In this document: piece after piece, positions 1 through 8,233 of the stretch | Layout of the letters: the number at the start of each line of letters is the position of its first letter | Numbering within the stretch: the first letter of the stretch is position 1 | Assembly (NCBI GenBank): GCA_021810505.1 | Contig: JAJZIR010000002.1 | Location: 62,001 to 126,000 of the forward strand | Reading direction: 5' to 3' | DNA length: 64,000 nucleotides | Origin: a bacterium | GTDB taxonomy: Bacteria; Deinococcota; Deinococci; Deinococcales; Deinococcaceae | The notes under the pieces: generated by a model | What the model was told of the DNA's origin: nothing | Database searches by the model: none | What the model saw: the letters and a program-made list of their open reading frames with translations, nothing else | Translations under genes and position numbers: made by a program

Positions 1-967
1 CTCTGGCCAGAACGTCCCCTCGCTCGCAGGCGGGACCGGCCAGGTCGAAGTGCTCCAGCTCCCCTCCCGAGTAGAGCGGGAGGACGGGGTGTTCGGCCCC
101 GTAGAGCATGGGCCGGATCAGCTCGGTCATGCCGGCGTCCAGCAACAGGTAGCGCCTTCTGGTACGCTTGATCCCCCAGCAGCGGGTGACTAGGACGCCG
201 AAAGCGGCGGTGACGCTGCGGCCCGGCTCTACCCACAGCTCCGCTCCCAGCTCCTCGGTCAGTTTCAGGGCGGACGTGGCCACCCGCTCTAGGTCGGCCT
301 CCGGCCCGAAGCCGCCGCCTAGGTCCAGCACCCGGAAGGGCCCGTGCCGCTCCGCGATCTCCCCAGCCCTCTGGTAGGCTCTGAGCAGGTCGGCCGTACC
401 CAGCAGCGAGCCGGCGTGCAGCTGTAACCCTAGGACCCTAAGGCCCCTGGCTGACTGCAGCGCTCGCCGCAGGTCTTCTTCTAGGATTCCGAACTGACTT
501 TCCCCTTGGCCGGTGGCCAGGTGTCCGTGGGTGGAGACCGGCAAATCCGGGTTGATCCGCACGAGCACCGCTGCGCCGGGGCACTGGTCGGCGATGCGCT
601 CCAAGTCCGCGACCGAGTCGGCGGCCAGGATGGGTAGACCGGTTTCTTGCAAGTGCCTCAGCGTCGCTGGCGTCTTGACCGGCCCGCTGAGCAGAACCTC
701 ACTCGGTGGGAAGCCGGCGGCGTAGGCCCTGCCCACCTCCCCGACCGAGACCGCCTCGGCGCCGAGGCCGAGCGCGCGCAGAGCGCCGAGCAGTCGGAGC
801 CTGGGATTGGCCTTGAGCGCGTAGAGGAGTTTTCCCCCGGCGAAGAGGTCGCGGAGCTGGCAGGTCCGCTGCTGGATGGCCGGCAGGTCGTAGGCGTAGA
901 AAGGGGTCTCGAACTGGTCCAAGGCCTGGTGCAGCGCAGCCTCGAATTCGGGCCGGAGCGCTTTCAC
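1..967 (-). CDS. lysA: Diaminopimelate decarboxylase (C-terminus cut by window edge)
   Basis: Pyridoxal-phosphate enzyme that decarboxylates meso-diaminopimelate to lysine, the last step of the DAP lysine pathway. Translating the minus strand from a GTG at 967 gives a fold-type III N-terminus (FETPFYAYDL, then LLYALKANPR with the PLP lysine). It continues through VLDLGGGFG and a VEPGRS phosphate-binding loop to DAGMTELIRPMLYGA. The remaining C-terminal residues lie left of base 1. The GTG overlaps the menA stop by 4 nt (GTGA), so the two genes are translationally coupled. Arginine/ornithine decarboxylase relatives are possible, but the motifs fit LysA best. Confidence 0.9.
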   Translation of the reverse strand, partial: MKALRPEFEAALHQALDQFETPFYAYDLPAIQQRTCQLRDLFAGGKLLYALKANPRLRLLGALRALGLGAEAVSVGEVGRAYAAGFPPSEVLLSGPVKTPATLRHLQETGLPILAADSVADLERIADQCPGAAVLVRINPDLPVSTHGHLATGQGESQFGILEEDLRRALQSARGLRVLGLQLHAGSLLGTADLLRAYQRAGEIAERHGPFRVLDLGGGFGPEADLERVATSALKLTEELGAELWVEPGRSVTAAFGVLVTRCWGIKRTRRRYLLLDAGMTELIRPMLYGAEHPVLPLYSGGELEHFDLAGPACERGDVLAR

Positions 968-1887
968 AGCCGGAGTTGCCCTAGCAGCACACCCAGGGTC
1001 AGCAGCAGGCCGAGCGCCAGGTGCAATCCCGAGGTGCCCCGCACCACCCGGTTGAGCGCTATCCGCCCGCTGCTACCGGCTACCTCGCGGTATAGGCGCA
1101 GGGCCAGAGCGGCGCTGGCTAGGCTGAGCAGCGCCCAGGGGCTGATCTGGCGGGCCAGGACCAGCGCGGCCACCACGGCGTAGCTAGCCCACAGCAGCGA
1201 GCGGTAGAGCCGAATTGCCCTCCGGCGGCCGACCAGGATGGCCAGCGTCCTGCGCCCACCCAAAGCGTCGCCTTCCAGATCCCTGATGCTGTTGGCCAGC
1301 AGGATAGCTGCCACCAAAAAGCCGATAGGCAGGGAAGCCAGCAGGGGTAGGGCGCTGAGCTGATGGGTCTGCACCGCGTAGGAGAGAGTGACGATCAGTG
1401 GCCCCATAGAGAGGAAGACGGTCAGCTCCCCGAAAGGGGTGTAGGCGATCGGCCGCGGCCCGCCGCTGTACAGGTAGCCGGCTAGGGCGGCCAGCAAGCC
1501 GAGCCCTAAGACCAAGGCCCCTCCCTCGAAGACCAGGTAGAGGCTGAGCAGCGCGGCCGCAGCGTAGGTCCAGAGCGCGCTGCGCAACACCGCCCGCGCT
1601 TCCAGCCGACCCGAAACGATGCTGCCGGAGATGCCGACCGAGTCGCTGGCGTCCAGGCCGCGCACGGCGTCGTAGTACTCGTTAAACATGTTGGTGGCAG
1701 CCTGGATCAGCAGGCTGGCTAACAGCATGGCCAGGAAGGGGAGCGGCAGAAACCGGAATCTACCTGCGGCCAGAGCGGTGCCCAGCAGCACCGGTACGGC
1801 CGCGGCTGTCAGGCTGAACAGGCGGGTGAGCCGCAACCACTCCCGCAGGGTGAGCCGGTGGTGCGGGGGTGCCGGGGATGCGTCCAT
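964..1887 (-). CDS. menA: UbiA-family prenyltransferase, probably 1,4-dihydroxy-2-naphthoate prenyltransferase
   Basis: Integral membrane enzyme of about 307 residues that attaches a polyprenyl chain to an aromatic acceptor, most likely in menaquinone synthesis. Both Asp-rich Mg-diphosphate motifs of the UbiA family are present: [11 protein letters not shown] in the first third, and [14 protein letters not shown] near two-thirds. They are separated by several hydrophobic helices. The ATG is preceded by TAGACT with a 6-nt gap, suggesting a leaderless mRNA. It leads a menA-lysA pair and is divergent from glyA. MenA is the likeliest member because no other quinone or heme gene is adjacent to suggest UbiA or CyoE. 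Confidence 0.85.
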   Translation of the reverse strand: MDASPAPPHHRLTLREWLRLTRLFSLTAAAVPVLLGTALAAGRFRFLPLPFLAMLLASLLIQAATNMFNEYYDAVRGLDASDSVGISGSIVSGRLEARAVLRSALWTYAAAALLSLYLVFEGGALVLGLGLLAALAGYLYSGGPRPIAYTPFGELTVFLSMGPLIVTLSYAVQTHQLSALPLLASLPIGFLVAAILLANSIRDLEGDALGGRRTLAILVGRRRAIRLYRSLLWASYAVVAALVLARQISPWALLSLASAALALRLYREVAGSSGRIALNRVVRGTSGLHLALGLLLTLGVLLGQLRL

Positions 1888-1893
1888 GCCCCC

Positions 1894-1899
1894 AGTCTA
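1894..1899 (-). promoter_or_regulatory. -10 box of menA (leaderless)
   Basis: TAGACT on the minus strand ends 6 nt before the menA ATG. The transcript would therefore begin at or next to the start codon. No convincing -35 was found. Confidence 0.5.
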
Positions 1900-1931
1900 G
1901 CAACGCCGGGTGCACGCTCCCCCGGCAGTGG

Positions 1932-1937
1932 TACCAT
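1932..1937 (+). promoter_or_regulatory. -10 box of glyA (leaderless)
   Basis: TACCAT lies 6 nt before the glyA ATG at 1944 and there is no Shine-Dalgarno between them. It faces away from the menA box about 35 bp to the left. Confidence 0.45.
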
Positions 1938-1943
1938 CAGGGT

Positions 1944-3176
1944 ATGGCCGACGTGCAGGCCGCGGTAGCGGTCGCGGAGAGAGATAGTCAGGTGCAAGCC
2001 CTCATCGCGCGCGAGCGGCTCCGCCAAGCTGAGGGCTTGGAGCTGATCGCCTCGGAGAACTTTGTCTCAGCTCAGGTTCGGGAGGCGGTCGGGAGCGTCT
2101 TGACCAATAAGTACGCGGAGGGTTACCCCAGGCGGCGCTACTACGGTGGCTGCGAGGTGATCGATGAGGTGGAGCAGCTGGCTATCGACCGGGCGAAGCA
2201 GCTGTTCCAGGCAGCCTGGGCTAATGTGCAGCCCCACTCGGGTTCCCAGGCCAACATGGCGGTCTACTACGCCCTGCTCAGCCCCGGTGACACCGTTCTC
2301 GGGATGAGCCTGGCCCAAGGGGGGCACCTCACCCACGGCAGTCCAGTCAACTTCTCGGGCCAGCAGTACCGGATAATCGGCTACCCGGTGGATCCCCAGA
2401 GCGAGCGCATCGATCTGGCCGAGGTGCGCCGCTTGGCCCTAGAGCACCGTCCCAAGATGCTCATCGCTGGAGCCTCCGCGTACAGCCGGATCCTGGACTT
2501 CGCCGGTTTCCGCGAGGTGGCTGACGAGGTAGGTGCCTACCTGCTGGTCGACATGGCGCACATCGCTGGCTTGGTGGCCGCCGGCCTGCACCCCAGCCCG
2601 CTACCTTTCGCGCACGTGGTCACCAGCACCACCCACAAGACCCTGCGCGGCCCCAGAGGCGGCCTGATCCTGTCCGCCGACAAGGAGCTGGGCAAGCGGA
2701 TCGACAAGATGATCTTCCCGGGCATCCAGGGTGGACCGCTGGAGCATGTCATCGCCGGAAAGGCGGTGGCTTTTCACGAGGCGCTGCAGCCCTCTTTCCG
2801 GACCTACGCCGAGCGGGTGATCGCCAACGCCAGGCGGTTGGCCGGCGCGCTCGCCTCCCTGGGCTACCGGATTGTCTCCGGCGGGACCGATACCCACCTC
2901 TTCCTGGTCGACCTGCGCTCGGCTGCCCTTACCGGTAAGGAGGCCCAGGCTCGCTTGGACGCGGTGCGGATCACGGTGAACAAGAACGGGATTCCCTACG
3001 ACCCTGAGCCGCCGATGGTGACCAGCGGGATCCGGATCGGTACCCCAGCGGTGACCACCCGGGGGATGGGCGAGGGCGAGATGGTCGAGATCGCCCGGCT
3101 GATCGACGCCGGGCTGCGCGGGGAGCAGGTCAGCGAGGAAGTCCGCCGTTTCGCTTCGGCCTTTTTACTCCCCTAG
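1944..3176 (+). CDS. glyA: Serine hydroxymethyltransferase
   Basis: Cytosolic PLP enzyme (410 aa) converting serine and tetrahydrofolate to glycine and methylene-THF, the main one-carbon source. Visible motifs are [11 protein letters not shown] near the N-terminus, [22 protein letters not shown], and the PLP-lysine signature [12 protein letters not shown] at about residue 231. The ATG at 1944 is chosen over upstream in-frame codons because the protein aligns from [21 protein letters not shown] box also sits immediately upstream. Length and motifs are normal. Confidence 0.97.
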   Translation: MADVQAAVAVAERDSQVQALIARERLRQAEGLELIASENFVSAQVREAVGSVLTNKYAEGYPRRRYYGGCEVIDEVEQLAIDRAKQLFQAAWANVQPHSGSQANMAVYYALLSPGDTVLGMSLAQGGHLTHGSPVNFSGQQYRIIGYPVDPQSERIDLAEVRRLALEHRPKMLIAGASAYSRILDFAGFREVADEVGAYLLVDMAHIAGLVAAGLHPSPLPFAHVVTSTTHKTLRGPRGGLILSADKELGKRIDKMIFPGIQGGPLEHVIAGKAVAFHEALQPSFRTYAERVIANARRLAGALASLGYRIVSGGTDTHLFLVDLRSAALTGKEAQARLDAVRITVNKNGIPYDPEPPMVTSGIRIGTPAVTTRGMGEGEMVEIARLIDAGLRGEQVSEEVRRFASAFLLP

Positions 3177-3189
3177 GCTGTAGGCTCCT

Positions 3190-4152
3190 TTGCTGCGCTG
3201 GCTGAACCGCTGGCTGGGTCTCGCCGGGGACCCCCCACAGTACCAGGGCTCTCGCTGCTTGGTCGAGCGCCAGGCGGTGGGCGGTTGTGATCTTTGCTTG
3301 CAGGCTTGCCCCCACCAGGCGATCTCGATCGACACCGCGGTGCTGATCGGTGAAGCTTGTACCGGCTGCGGGCTCTGCGTCCAGGTTTGTCCGACCGGGG
3401 CTCTGGAGTATCCGGTCGAGCCCACCCTAGCTTCGCTGCACCGACAGAGCAGAGAAGACGGTCAGGCCGAATTCTTCTGTTCGCAGGTCGAGGGGAGTGG
3501 GGAGCGCCTGACCTGCTTGGCCCAGCTCAGCGAGGCGGCCCTGCTGGCCGCTGCGGTCTGGAAGGTGCCGCTGCAGCTGCGCCACGGTCGCTGTAGCGAC
3601 TGCCTGGTGGGGTCTGACCAGGTTCTGGCCCAGCTCAGGACCTCGGCTGACCGGGTCCAAGAGAAGGTCGCCCCCTTCGGCTTCACCTTGGAACTGGAGC
3701 TGCGCGAGGGGGCAGCTGATCTGGACCGTTCCCGCCGTGAGGCCCTGCGCGAGTTCGGCCGGCGCAGTTTCAGCGCTGCCTATGATCTGCTGCCAGCCCC
3801 CCTGCGGCTTGCTGCCGGCGAGGAGGCTGGGGATTTCCCCAAGGAGTGGATCTGGCGCTACCGGGCGTTACGGGCAGCCGCCAGCTCTTCTCCGCTCCCA
3901 TGGCCGGTGCCAGCCGCCAGCGACCGCTGCGTGCTCTGCCCGGTGTGCAGCAACGTCTGCCCGACCGGGGCGCTGCGCCGCGAGGTGGTCTCGGACGGCG
4001 GCGAGCTGGTCCTCGAGCTGCTGGGCAGCGCCTGCACCGGCTGCTCGGCCTGCGTCGCCTCCTGCCCGACCTCCGCCCTGGAGCTGGTCCCTGCTGCGAG
4101 CGCCGAGCAGCTGCAGAGCTGGCGCGAGCTGCGCCGGGGCCGACTGGAGTGA
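3190..4152 (+). CDS. Multi-cluster 4Fe-4S ferredoxin-type protein
   Basis: A 320-residue protein with two pairs of 4Fe-4S motifs. Near the N-terminus are CDLCLQACP and CTGCGLCVQVCPTGAL. Near the C-terminus are CVLCPVCSNVCPTGAL and CTGCSACVASCPTSAL. The roughly 170-residue middle segment has scattered cysteines (CSQVEG, CLAQL, CSDCLVG) but no recognised domain. It is probably a soluble electron carrier or the electron-transfer subunit of an unknown oxidoreductase. The start is TTG at 3190, 13 nt after glyA, with a weak ribosome site. No catalytic partner lies beside it. Confidence 0.75.
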   Translation: MLRWLNRWLGLAGDPPQYQGSRCLVERQAVGGCDLCLQACPHQAISIDTAVLIGEACTGCGLCVQVCPTGALEYPVEPTLASLHRQSREDGQAEFFCSQVEGSGERLTCLAQLSEAALLAAAVWKVPLQLRHGRCSDCLVGSDQVLAQLRTSADRVQEKVAPFGFTLELELREGAADLDRSRREALREFGRRSFSAAYDLLPAPLRLAAGEEAGDFPKEWIWRYRALRAAASSSPLPWPVPAASDRCVLCPVCSNVCPTGALRREVVSDGGELVLELLGSACTGCSACVASCPTSALELVPAASAEQLQSWRELRRGRLE

Positions 4153-4166
4153 GGGCAGGTGCTAGC

Positions 4167-5132
4167 ATGGCGGCCGTGTCTTTGCCGATCGGCGTCTTTG
4201 ACTCGGGTGTGGGAGGATTGACTGTTCTAGGCGAGCTGCGCCGCCGCCTGCCGGATCAGGATTTCCTCTACGTCGCCGACACCGCCCGGGTGCCCTACGG
4301 CCGCAAACCTCCCGAGATGGTGCGGCGCTTCGCTGCCGGAATTGCCGGATTTCTACTATCTCAGGGAGCTTGCGCCTTGGTGGTAGCCTGCAACACCGCT
4401 TCCTCGGTGGCTTTGGACTTGCTCGGAAACCTTTCCGTCCCGGTCTGGGGGGTGATCGGTCCTGGCGTCGAGGCGGCCCGGCGCGGTCCAATCTCGGGGA
4501 CGGTCGGGATCATCGGAACCCAGCGCACCATCGAGAGCGGCGCGTACCAACGCCGCTTGGATCAGCTCGGCCGTTCGGTGTGGGCTCGCCCTACCCCCCT
4601 TCTGGTCCACTTGGTCGAGGAGGGTCTGGCCGATAGCCCAGAGGCCGACCTGCTGCTCAGCTGGTACCTGCGCGACCGCCCCTCGCTGAGCAGCCTGATT
4701 TTGGGCTGCACCCATTACCCCGCGCTCAGACCAGCTCTGATCCGGGTGCTGGGTCCTGAGGTTCAGCTGATCGACAGCGCCCAGGTCGTGGCCGAGCAGG
4801 TAGCGCGCGGTCAACTCCCTGGGGGCGGCCGCGGCCTCGTTCAGCACTACGTCACCGGTGACGTAGGGGCTTACCGGCACACCGCCTCGGTCTTCGGTGG
4901 GGTGCAAGGGGAAGTCTCCGCCCTCAGCTTGGCCGAGCTGGCCGCCTTTGAGCTGGCTACCGATTCAGAGGGTTCAGCTCTTCACCGATCCGGCCATGAG
5001 ACCGCGGATGAAGTAGCGCTGCAGCCCCAAGAAGACGATGAGCGGGATGACCATGGAGACGAAAGCGCCCGCGGTGAGCAGGTACCAGTCGTTCCCGTAG
5101 ACACCCAGCAAGCTGAGGATACGCTGCGGTAG
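4167..5132 (+). CDS. murI: Glutamate racemase with an abnormal C-terminal read-through
   Basis: Makes D-glutamate for peptidoglycan. Motifs are FDSGVGGLTV at the N-terminus, catalytic Cys75 in VACNTAS and catalytic Cys181 in GCTHYP. The homologous part ends near LAELAAFELA at about residue 265, which is normal for the family. The frame then stays open for about 55 more polar residues (EDDERDDHGDESARGEQ), read antisense to the permease fragment that ends at 4974. That tail is probably not native and marks a recombination junction. The ATG at 4167 follows GAGGGCAGG. Confidence 0.92.
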   Translation: MAAVSLPIGVFDSGVGGLTVLGELRRRLPDQDFLYVADTARVPYGRKPPEMVRRFAAGIAGFLLSQGACALVVACNTASSVALDLLGNLSVPVWGVIGPGVEAARRGPISGTVGIIGTQRTIESGAYQRRLDQLGRSVWARPTPLLVHLVEEGLADSPEADLLLSWYLRDRPSLSSLILGCTHYPALRPALIRVLGPEVQLIDSAQVVAEQVARGQLPGGGRGLVQHYVTGDVGAYRHTASVFGGVQGEVSALSLAELAAFELATDSEGSALHRSGHETADEVALQPQEDDERDDHGDESARGEQVPVVPVDTQQAEDTLR

Positions 5133-5474
5133 GACCTCTCGCTGATGCTGTCCTAAGAAGACCAAGGAGATCAGCGCGCCATTCCAAACCCACAGGAATT
5201 GGAAGACCGCGAAGGAGACCAGGGCGGGCATGGAGAGGGGCACGACCAACCGGTAGAACACGGTGTAGTGGGTGGCTCCATCCAGAAAGGCCGACTCAAA
5301 GATTTCCCTGGGCAGCGTGACGATGAAGTTGTAGAGCAGATAGATGGCCAGCGAGAGGATTGAAAGGATGAAGAGTCCTTCCTGGTCCTGTAACGGGGTG
5401 GAGCAGTTGATGTTTTCCGGACCGCTGGGGTTGCGGCGCTCAGCGGTGGGACTGGTGGAGCAGGCTATTTCCAA
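4974..5474 (-). pseudogene. Truncated MalG/UgpE-type sugar ABC transporter permease
   Basis: Only the C-terminal half of a binding-protein-dependent permease remains. It contains the EAA loop (ESAFLDGATHYTVFYRLVVPLSMPAL) that contacts the ATPase, then WVWNGALISLVF, and a normal end RYFIRGLMAGSVKS. The first 110-130 residues, including the N-terminal membrane spans, are missing. Upstream the frame runs into unrelated residues that overlap the 3' end of the CARF gene. No ATPase, binding protein or second permease is nearby. I call it a gene relic. Confidence 0.75.
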
Positions 5475-6909
5475 TGATCGGGCGTAGGGGCTTGACCTCG
5501 GGAGAGCCGAGGTGGCGCTTCAGCCGCCTGACCAGGCCTTCGAGCTGCTCGATAGTGCTTGCAGAAGGGGCCTCCAGGCCGTGGATCAGGGGATTTTGGT
5601 TGCGGGCGCTCAGCGCCTGGTAGAGCCTGCCGAAGTGCTCTTCGAAAATTCCTGGTCCGGTGCCCTGCAGCGCGAGATCCAATAGCGCGAGCTGATCGAG
5701 CAAGCCGAACTTGTCCTCCAGCTTGACTGGGTCCTGCTTGACCTTCCCGAACAAGCTCTCTAGGTGACGTTTTAACTCTTCCCTCTTCTCCGGCGTGAGA
5801 TCGGCGCAGCGTTCGCTGTACCCCTTAGATTGCAACAGGTGGAGGGTCAATAGCTCGGCGTTGCGGTACACCAAGAGGGCCCGGAGCGCTCCGGAAACAC
5901 CCTCGGCTTGCCATGAGAGGACCGAGGTGATGGCCATAGCTACTTCCCGGTCCTTAAGATCGGTCCCTGCCTGGCCGGCTCTCTGGGCGAGATGGAGTTG
6001 CCCTTTAAGCCGCTCGCGTTCCCCGGGATCGAGCAGCTCCTGCGTCCAGGGTTCTTCTAGGAGACTTGCGAGTGTCTTGGCCACCTTGGCTGCTCCGGCG
6101 AAATCCAGTGCAGCGAGCTTGGCATAAAAATCGCTAATCAGATGCCATAGCTCCCAGACCGGCCTTTTGGTGTGCCGGTACAATTTGACGAACGCGTCGC
6201 GTGCCTTGGCGTAGTTGCCCTGGGTATATGTACGGCTGGCGGAGACGACATCGATGTCCTTGAGCGTTGCCAGAGGCCCTTCCAGGACCACTAGGTACTC
6301 GGATCCAGGGGCCGGCTTTCTGATCACCTTATCGTAATCGCTGTTATCGACATAGATCACCCGAATTTCAGAGCCAATCTCCAGAGCCTGCAGGAAGAAG
6401 GCCGCTGCCGCTACCCCTGCGCTCATGGCCTTGGTCCCGCTGGTGATGTCGATGTATGTAATCGCGCCTGACAAGAACTCTTCGGCGATTGTACGGATCT
6501 CCTTGTAGATCTTAACGGGGTCATCTTTGGGGATGGTGTGCAAGCGGAGCTCGAAGTCCTTACCCAGAAAATCTTCAAGCTTTGGGATCTCTTTGCGCGT
6601 CTCTTGGGTATGTAGGATGTGGACTTCGTGTGCTTCGTCACCCCGGCGCCGCGCCCCTGCCCCCAACACCGCTAGGGCTGTGGCCTCGGGGGAGGTACCG
6701 AGGGTGTGGATCGAGTGGGTCGCCGGCTTCAGCTCTGGCGGTCTGGGTGGGTCGCTCTTCCAGATTTCCAGGACAGCTGGCCAGAACTCGCGCCTGTAGA
6801 TCTGGTCCAACGGATGCCCTTGGTCATTTCCGGACCTGGAGCTGTCCCCCTCCCCGTAGCTCTCGCTGAGCCTTTTCCACCTCTGGTGTAGTTCCTGTAG
6901 CGTCTCCAT
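5440..6909 (-). CDS. CARF-HEPN CRISPR-associated ribonuclease (Csm6-like, TIGR02710-type)
   Basis: A 489-residue protein. The N-terminal Rossmann-like CARF sensor shows SIHTLGTSPEAT (about 66-77) and DITSGTKAMSAG (about 154-165), typical of proteins that bind cyclic oligoadenylate made by type III Cas10. A helical middle follows. Near residue 435 is RNQNPLIHG, an R-x6-H motif as in HEPN RNases. The likely role is a signal-activated, non-specific RNase. ATG at 6909 is chosen because GGAGGGAG precedes it. A TTG 18 nt upstream is the alternative. No cas gene adjoins it, and the CRISPR array is 48 kb away. The 3' end abuts a permease relic, suggesting acquisition by recombination. Confidence 0.82.
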   Translation of the reverse strand: METLQELHQRWKRLSESYGEGDSSRSGNDQGHPLDQIYRREFWPAVLEIWKSDPPRPPELKPATHSIHTLGTSPEATALAVLGAGARRRGDEAHEVHILHTQETRKEIPKLEDFLGKDFELRLHTIPKDDPVKIYKEIRTIAEEFLSGAITYIDITSGTKAMSAGVAAAAFFLQALEIGSEIRVIYVDNSDYDKVIRKPAPGSEYLVVLEGPLATLKDIDVVSASRTYTQGNYAKARDAFVKLYRHTKRPVWELWHLISDFYAKLAALDFAGAAKVAKTLASLLEEPWTQELLDPGERERLKGQLHLAQRAGQAGTDLKDREVAMAITSVLSWQAEGVSGALRALLVYRNAELLTLHLLQSKGYSERCADLTPEKREELKRHLESLFGKVKQDPVKLEDKFGLLDQLALLDLALQGTGPGIFEEHFGRLYQALSARNQNPLIHGLEAPSASTIEQLEGLVRRLKRHLGSPEVKPLRPIIGNSLLHQSHR

Positions 6910-7015
6910 ACTCTCCCTCCAATCCAACTGGGGCGGCTAGCTGATCGCTGCTAGTTTACGTCCGATATGCCGGGGGGTTCTTCTGAAGGGAGTCCTGGGA
7001 AAGGTGCGCCGGGCT

Positions 7016-8233
7016 ATGATTGCCTCCATGGAACGCCGGTCGATCCGCCTGCTGCACACCGCGGACTTTCATGCCGGCCGGGTGCTCAAGGGGCGCAACC
7101 GCACTCCGGAGATCGCTGCAGTGCTGCGAGAGATCGCTCAACTGGCCAGCTCGGAGGATGTCGACGCTGTCTTGGTGGCTGGGGACCTCTATGACAGCGG
7201 GAATCCGGGTGCCGAGGCCGAGGCGGCGATCTTCGAGTTCTTTTTAACCCTCAAAGAGGCGGGGATCCCTTCGGTGGTGATCGCAGGTAACCACGATTCA
7301 CCCCCGCGCTTAGAGAGCGTGGCCGGCTTGCTGTCCTGGGTCGGCGCCCAGGTGGTGGCGGCTCTGCAGCCGCAAGACCTCGGCGCTTCGGTCAGGTCCT
7401 TGCAGACCCGGCACGGATCGTTCCAGGTGGCGGCCTTGCCCTATCTCTCCGAGCGGCGCCTGGTCAAGGCGGCCGAACTGCTGGCCGCGGATTTGGGGGC
7501 GTGGCGGATGAAGTACCAGGAGGGGATGGCTTTCTTCATTCGGCAGCTGAGCTCCCGCTTCGATCCGGGCGTAGCCAACGTCTTGATGATGCACGGCACC
7601 GTGACCGGAGCGGTCCCTTCCGGCAGCGAGCGAGATTTCGCTTTCGACATGGCCAACGCCTACACCGTCGACCCACAGCTTTTCCCCTCCTCGGCGTCTT
7701 ATGTCGCCTTGGGCCACATTCACTTCCAGCAGCCCCTGGCTGGGCTGGTCCCGGCTCGCTATTGCGGGAGCCCGCTCCAGCTGGATTTCGGCGAGGCTGG
7801 ACAGGAAAAAGGGGTGATCTTAGCCGAGCTGGAGCCGCAGCGACCGGCTCAGGTCCACTTCCTCCCGCTCAGCTCCGGCAAGCCTTTGCTCAACTTACGC
7901 GCTTCCCTGGATGACCTCGATCAACGGCTGGACGCGCTGGTCGACTATCCCGGTTGGATCAAGGTGGTGGTGGAGTTGCCGCCTGGCCGGGCAATTTCTG
8001 GGTTACGGGACGCGATCGTCCGCAGGCTGCCCAACGTCTTGGCGGTCGACTTGGATCAGGCCAAACCGCCCGAAGACTCTCAGCCGGCTGCGAGGTCCGG
8101 CCTCGGTTTGGCCGAGCTCTACGGCCTCTACTACCAGCAGCGCCTAGGCGCCCTCCCCCCTGCGGTAGCCGCCGCCTTCTCTGAGCTCGACGCCGAGGTG
8201 CGCGAGGCCTCCCGAAGCGGCCAGCCCCTATGA
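7016..8233 (+). CDS. sbcD: Exonuclease subunit SbcD (Mre11 homologue)
   Basis: Metallophosphoesterase nuclease subunit of the SbcCD complex, which opens hairpins and processes DNA ends in repair. The metal ligands are in order: TADFHAGR, VAGDLYDSG, IAGNHDSPPR, MMHGTV and LGHIH. Start choice lies between GTG 7004, ATG 7016 and ATG 7028. I took 7016 because AAAGGTG lies 10 nt upstream. It ends in a 4-nt ATGA overlap with sbcC. The C-terminal capping region is present and the length is normal. Confidence 0.95.
   Translation: MIASMERRSIRLLHTADFHAGRVLKGRNRTPEIAAVLREIAQLASSEDVDAVLVAGDLYDSGNPGAEAEAAIFEFFLTLKEAGIPSVVIAGNHDSPPRLESVAGLLSWVGAQVVAALQPQDLGASVRSLQTRHGSFQVAALPYLSERRLVKAAELLAADLGAWRMKYQEGMAFFIRQLSSRFDPGVANVLMMHGTVTGAVPSGSERDFAFDMANAYTVDPQLFPSSASYVALGHIHFQQPLAGLVPARYCGSPLQLDFGEAGQEKGVILAELEPQRPAQVHFLPLSSGKPLLNLRASLDDLDQRLDALVDYPGWIKVVVELPPGRAISGLRDAIVRRLPNVLAVDLDQAKPPEDSQPAARSGLGLAELYGLYYQQRLGALPPAVAAAFSELDAEVREASRSGQPL

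Noticed and set aside
5794-6127. Plus-strand frames inside the CARF gene
   Set aside because: Ser/Arg-rich shadow translations. The minus strand has the CARF and HEPN motifs.
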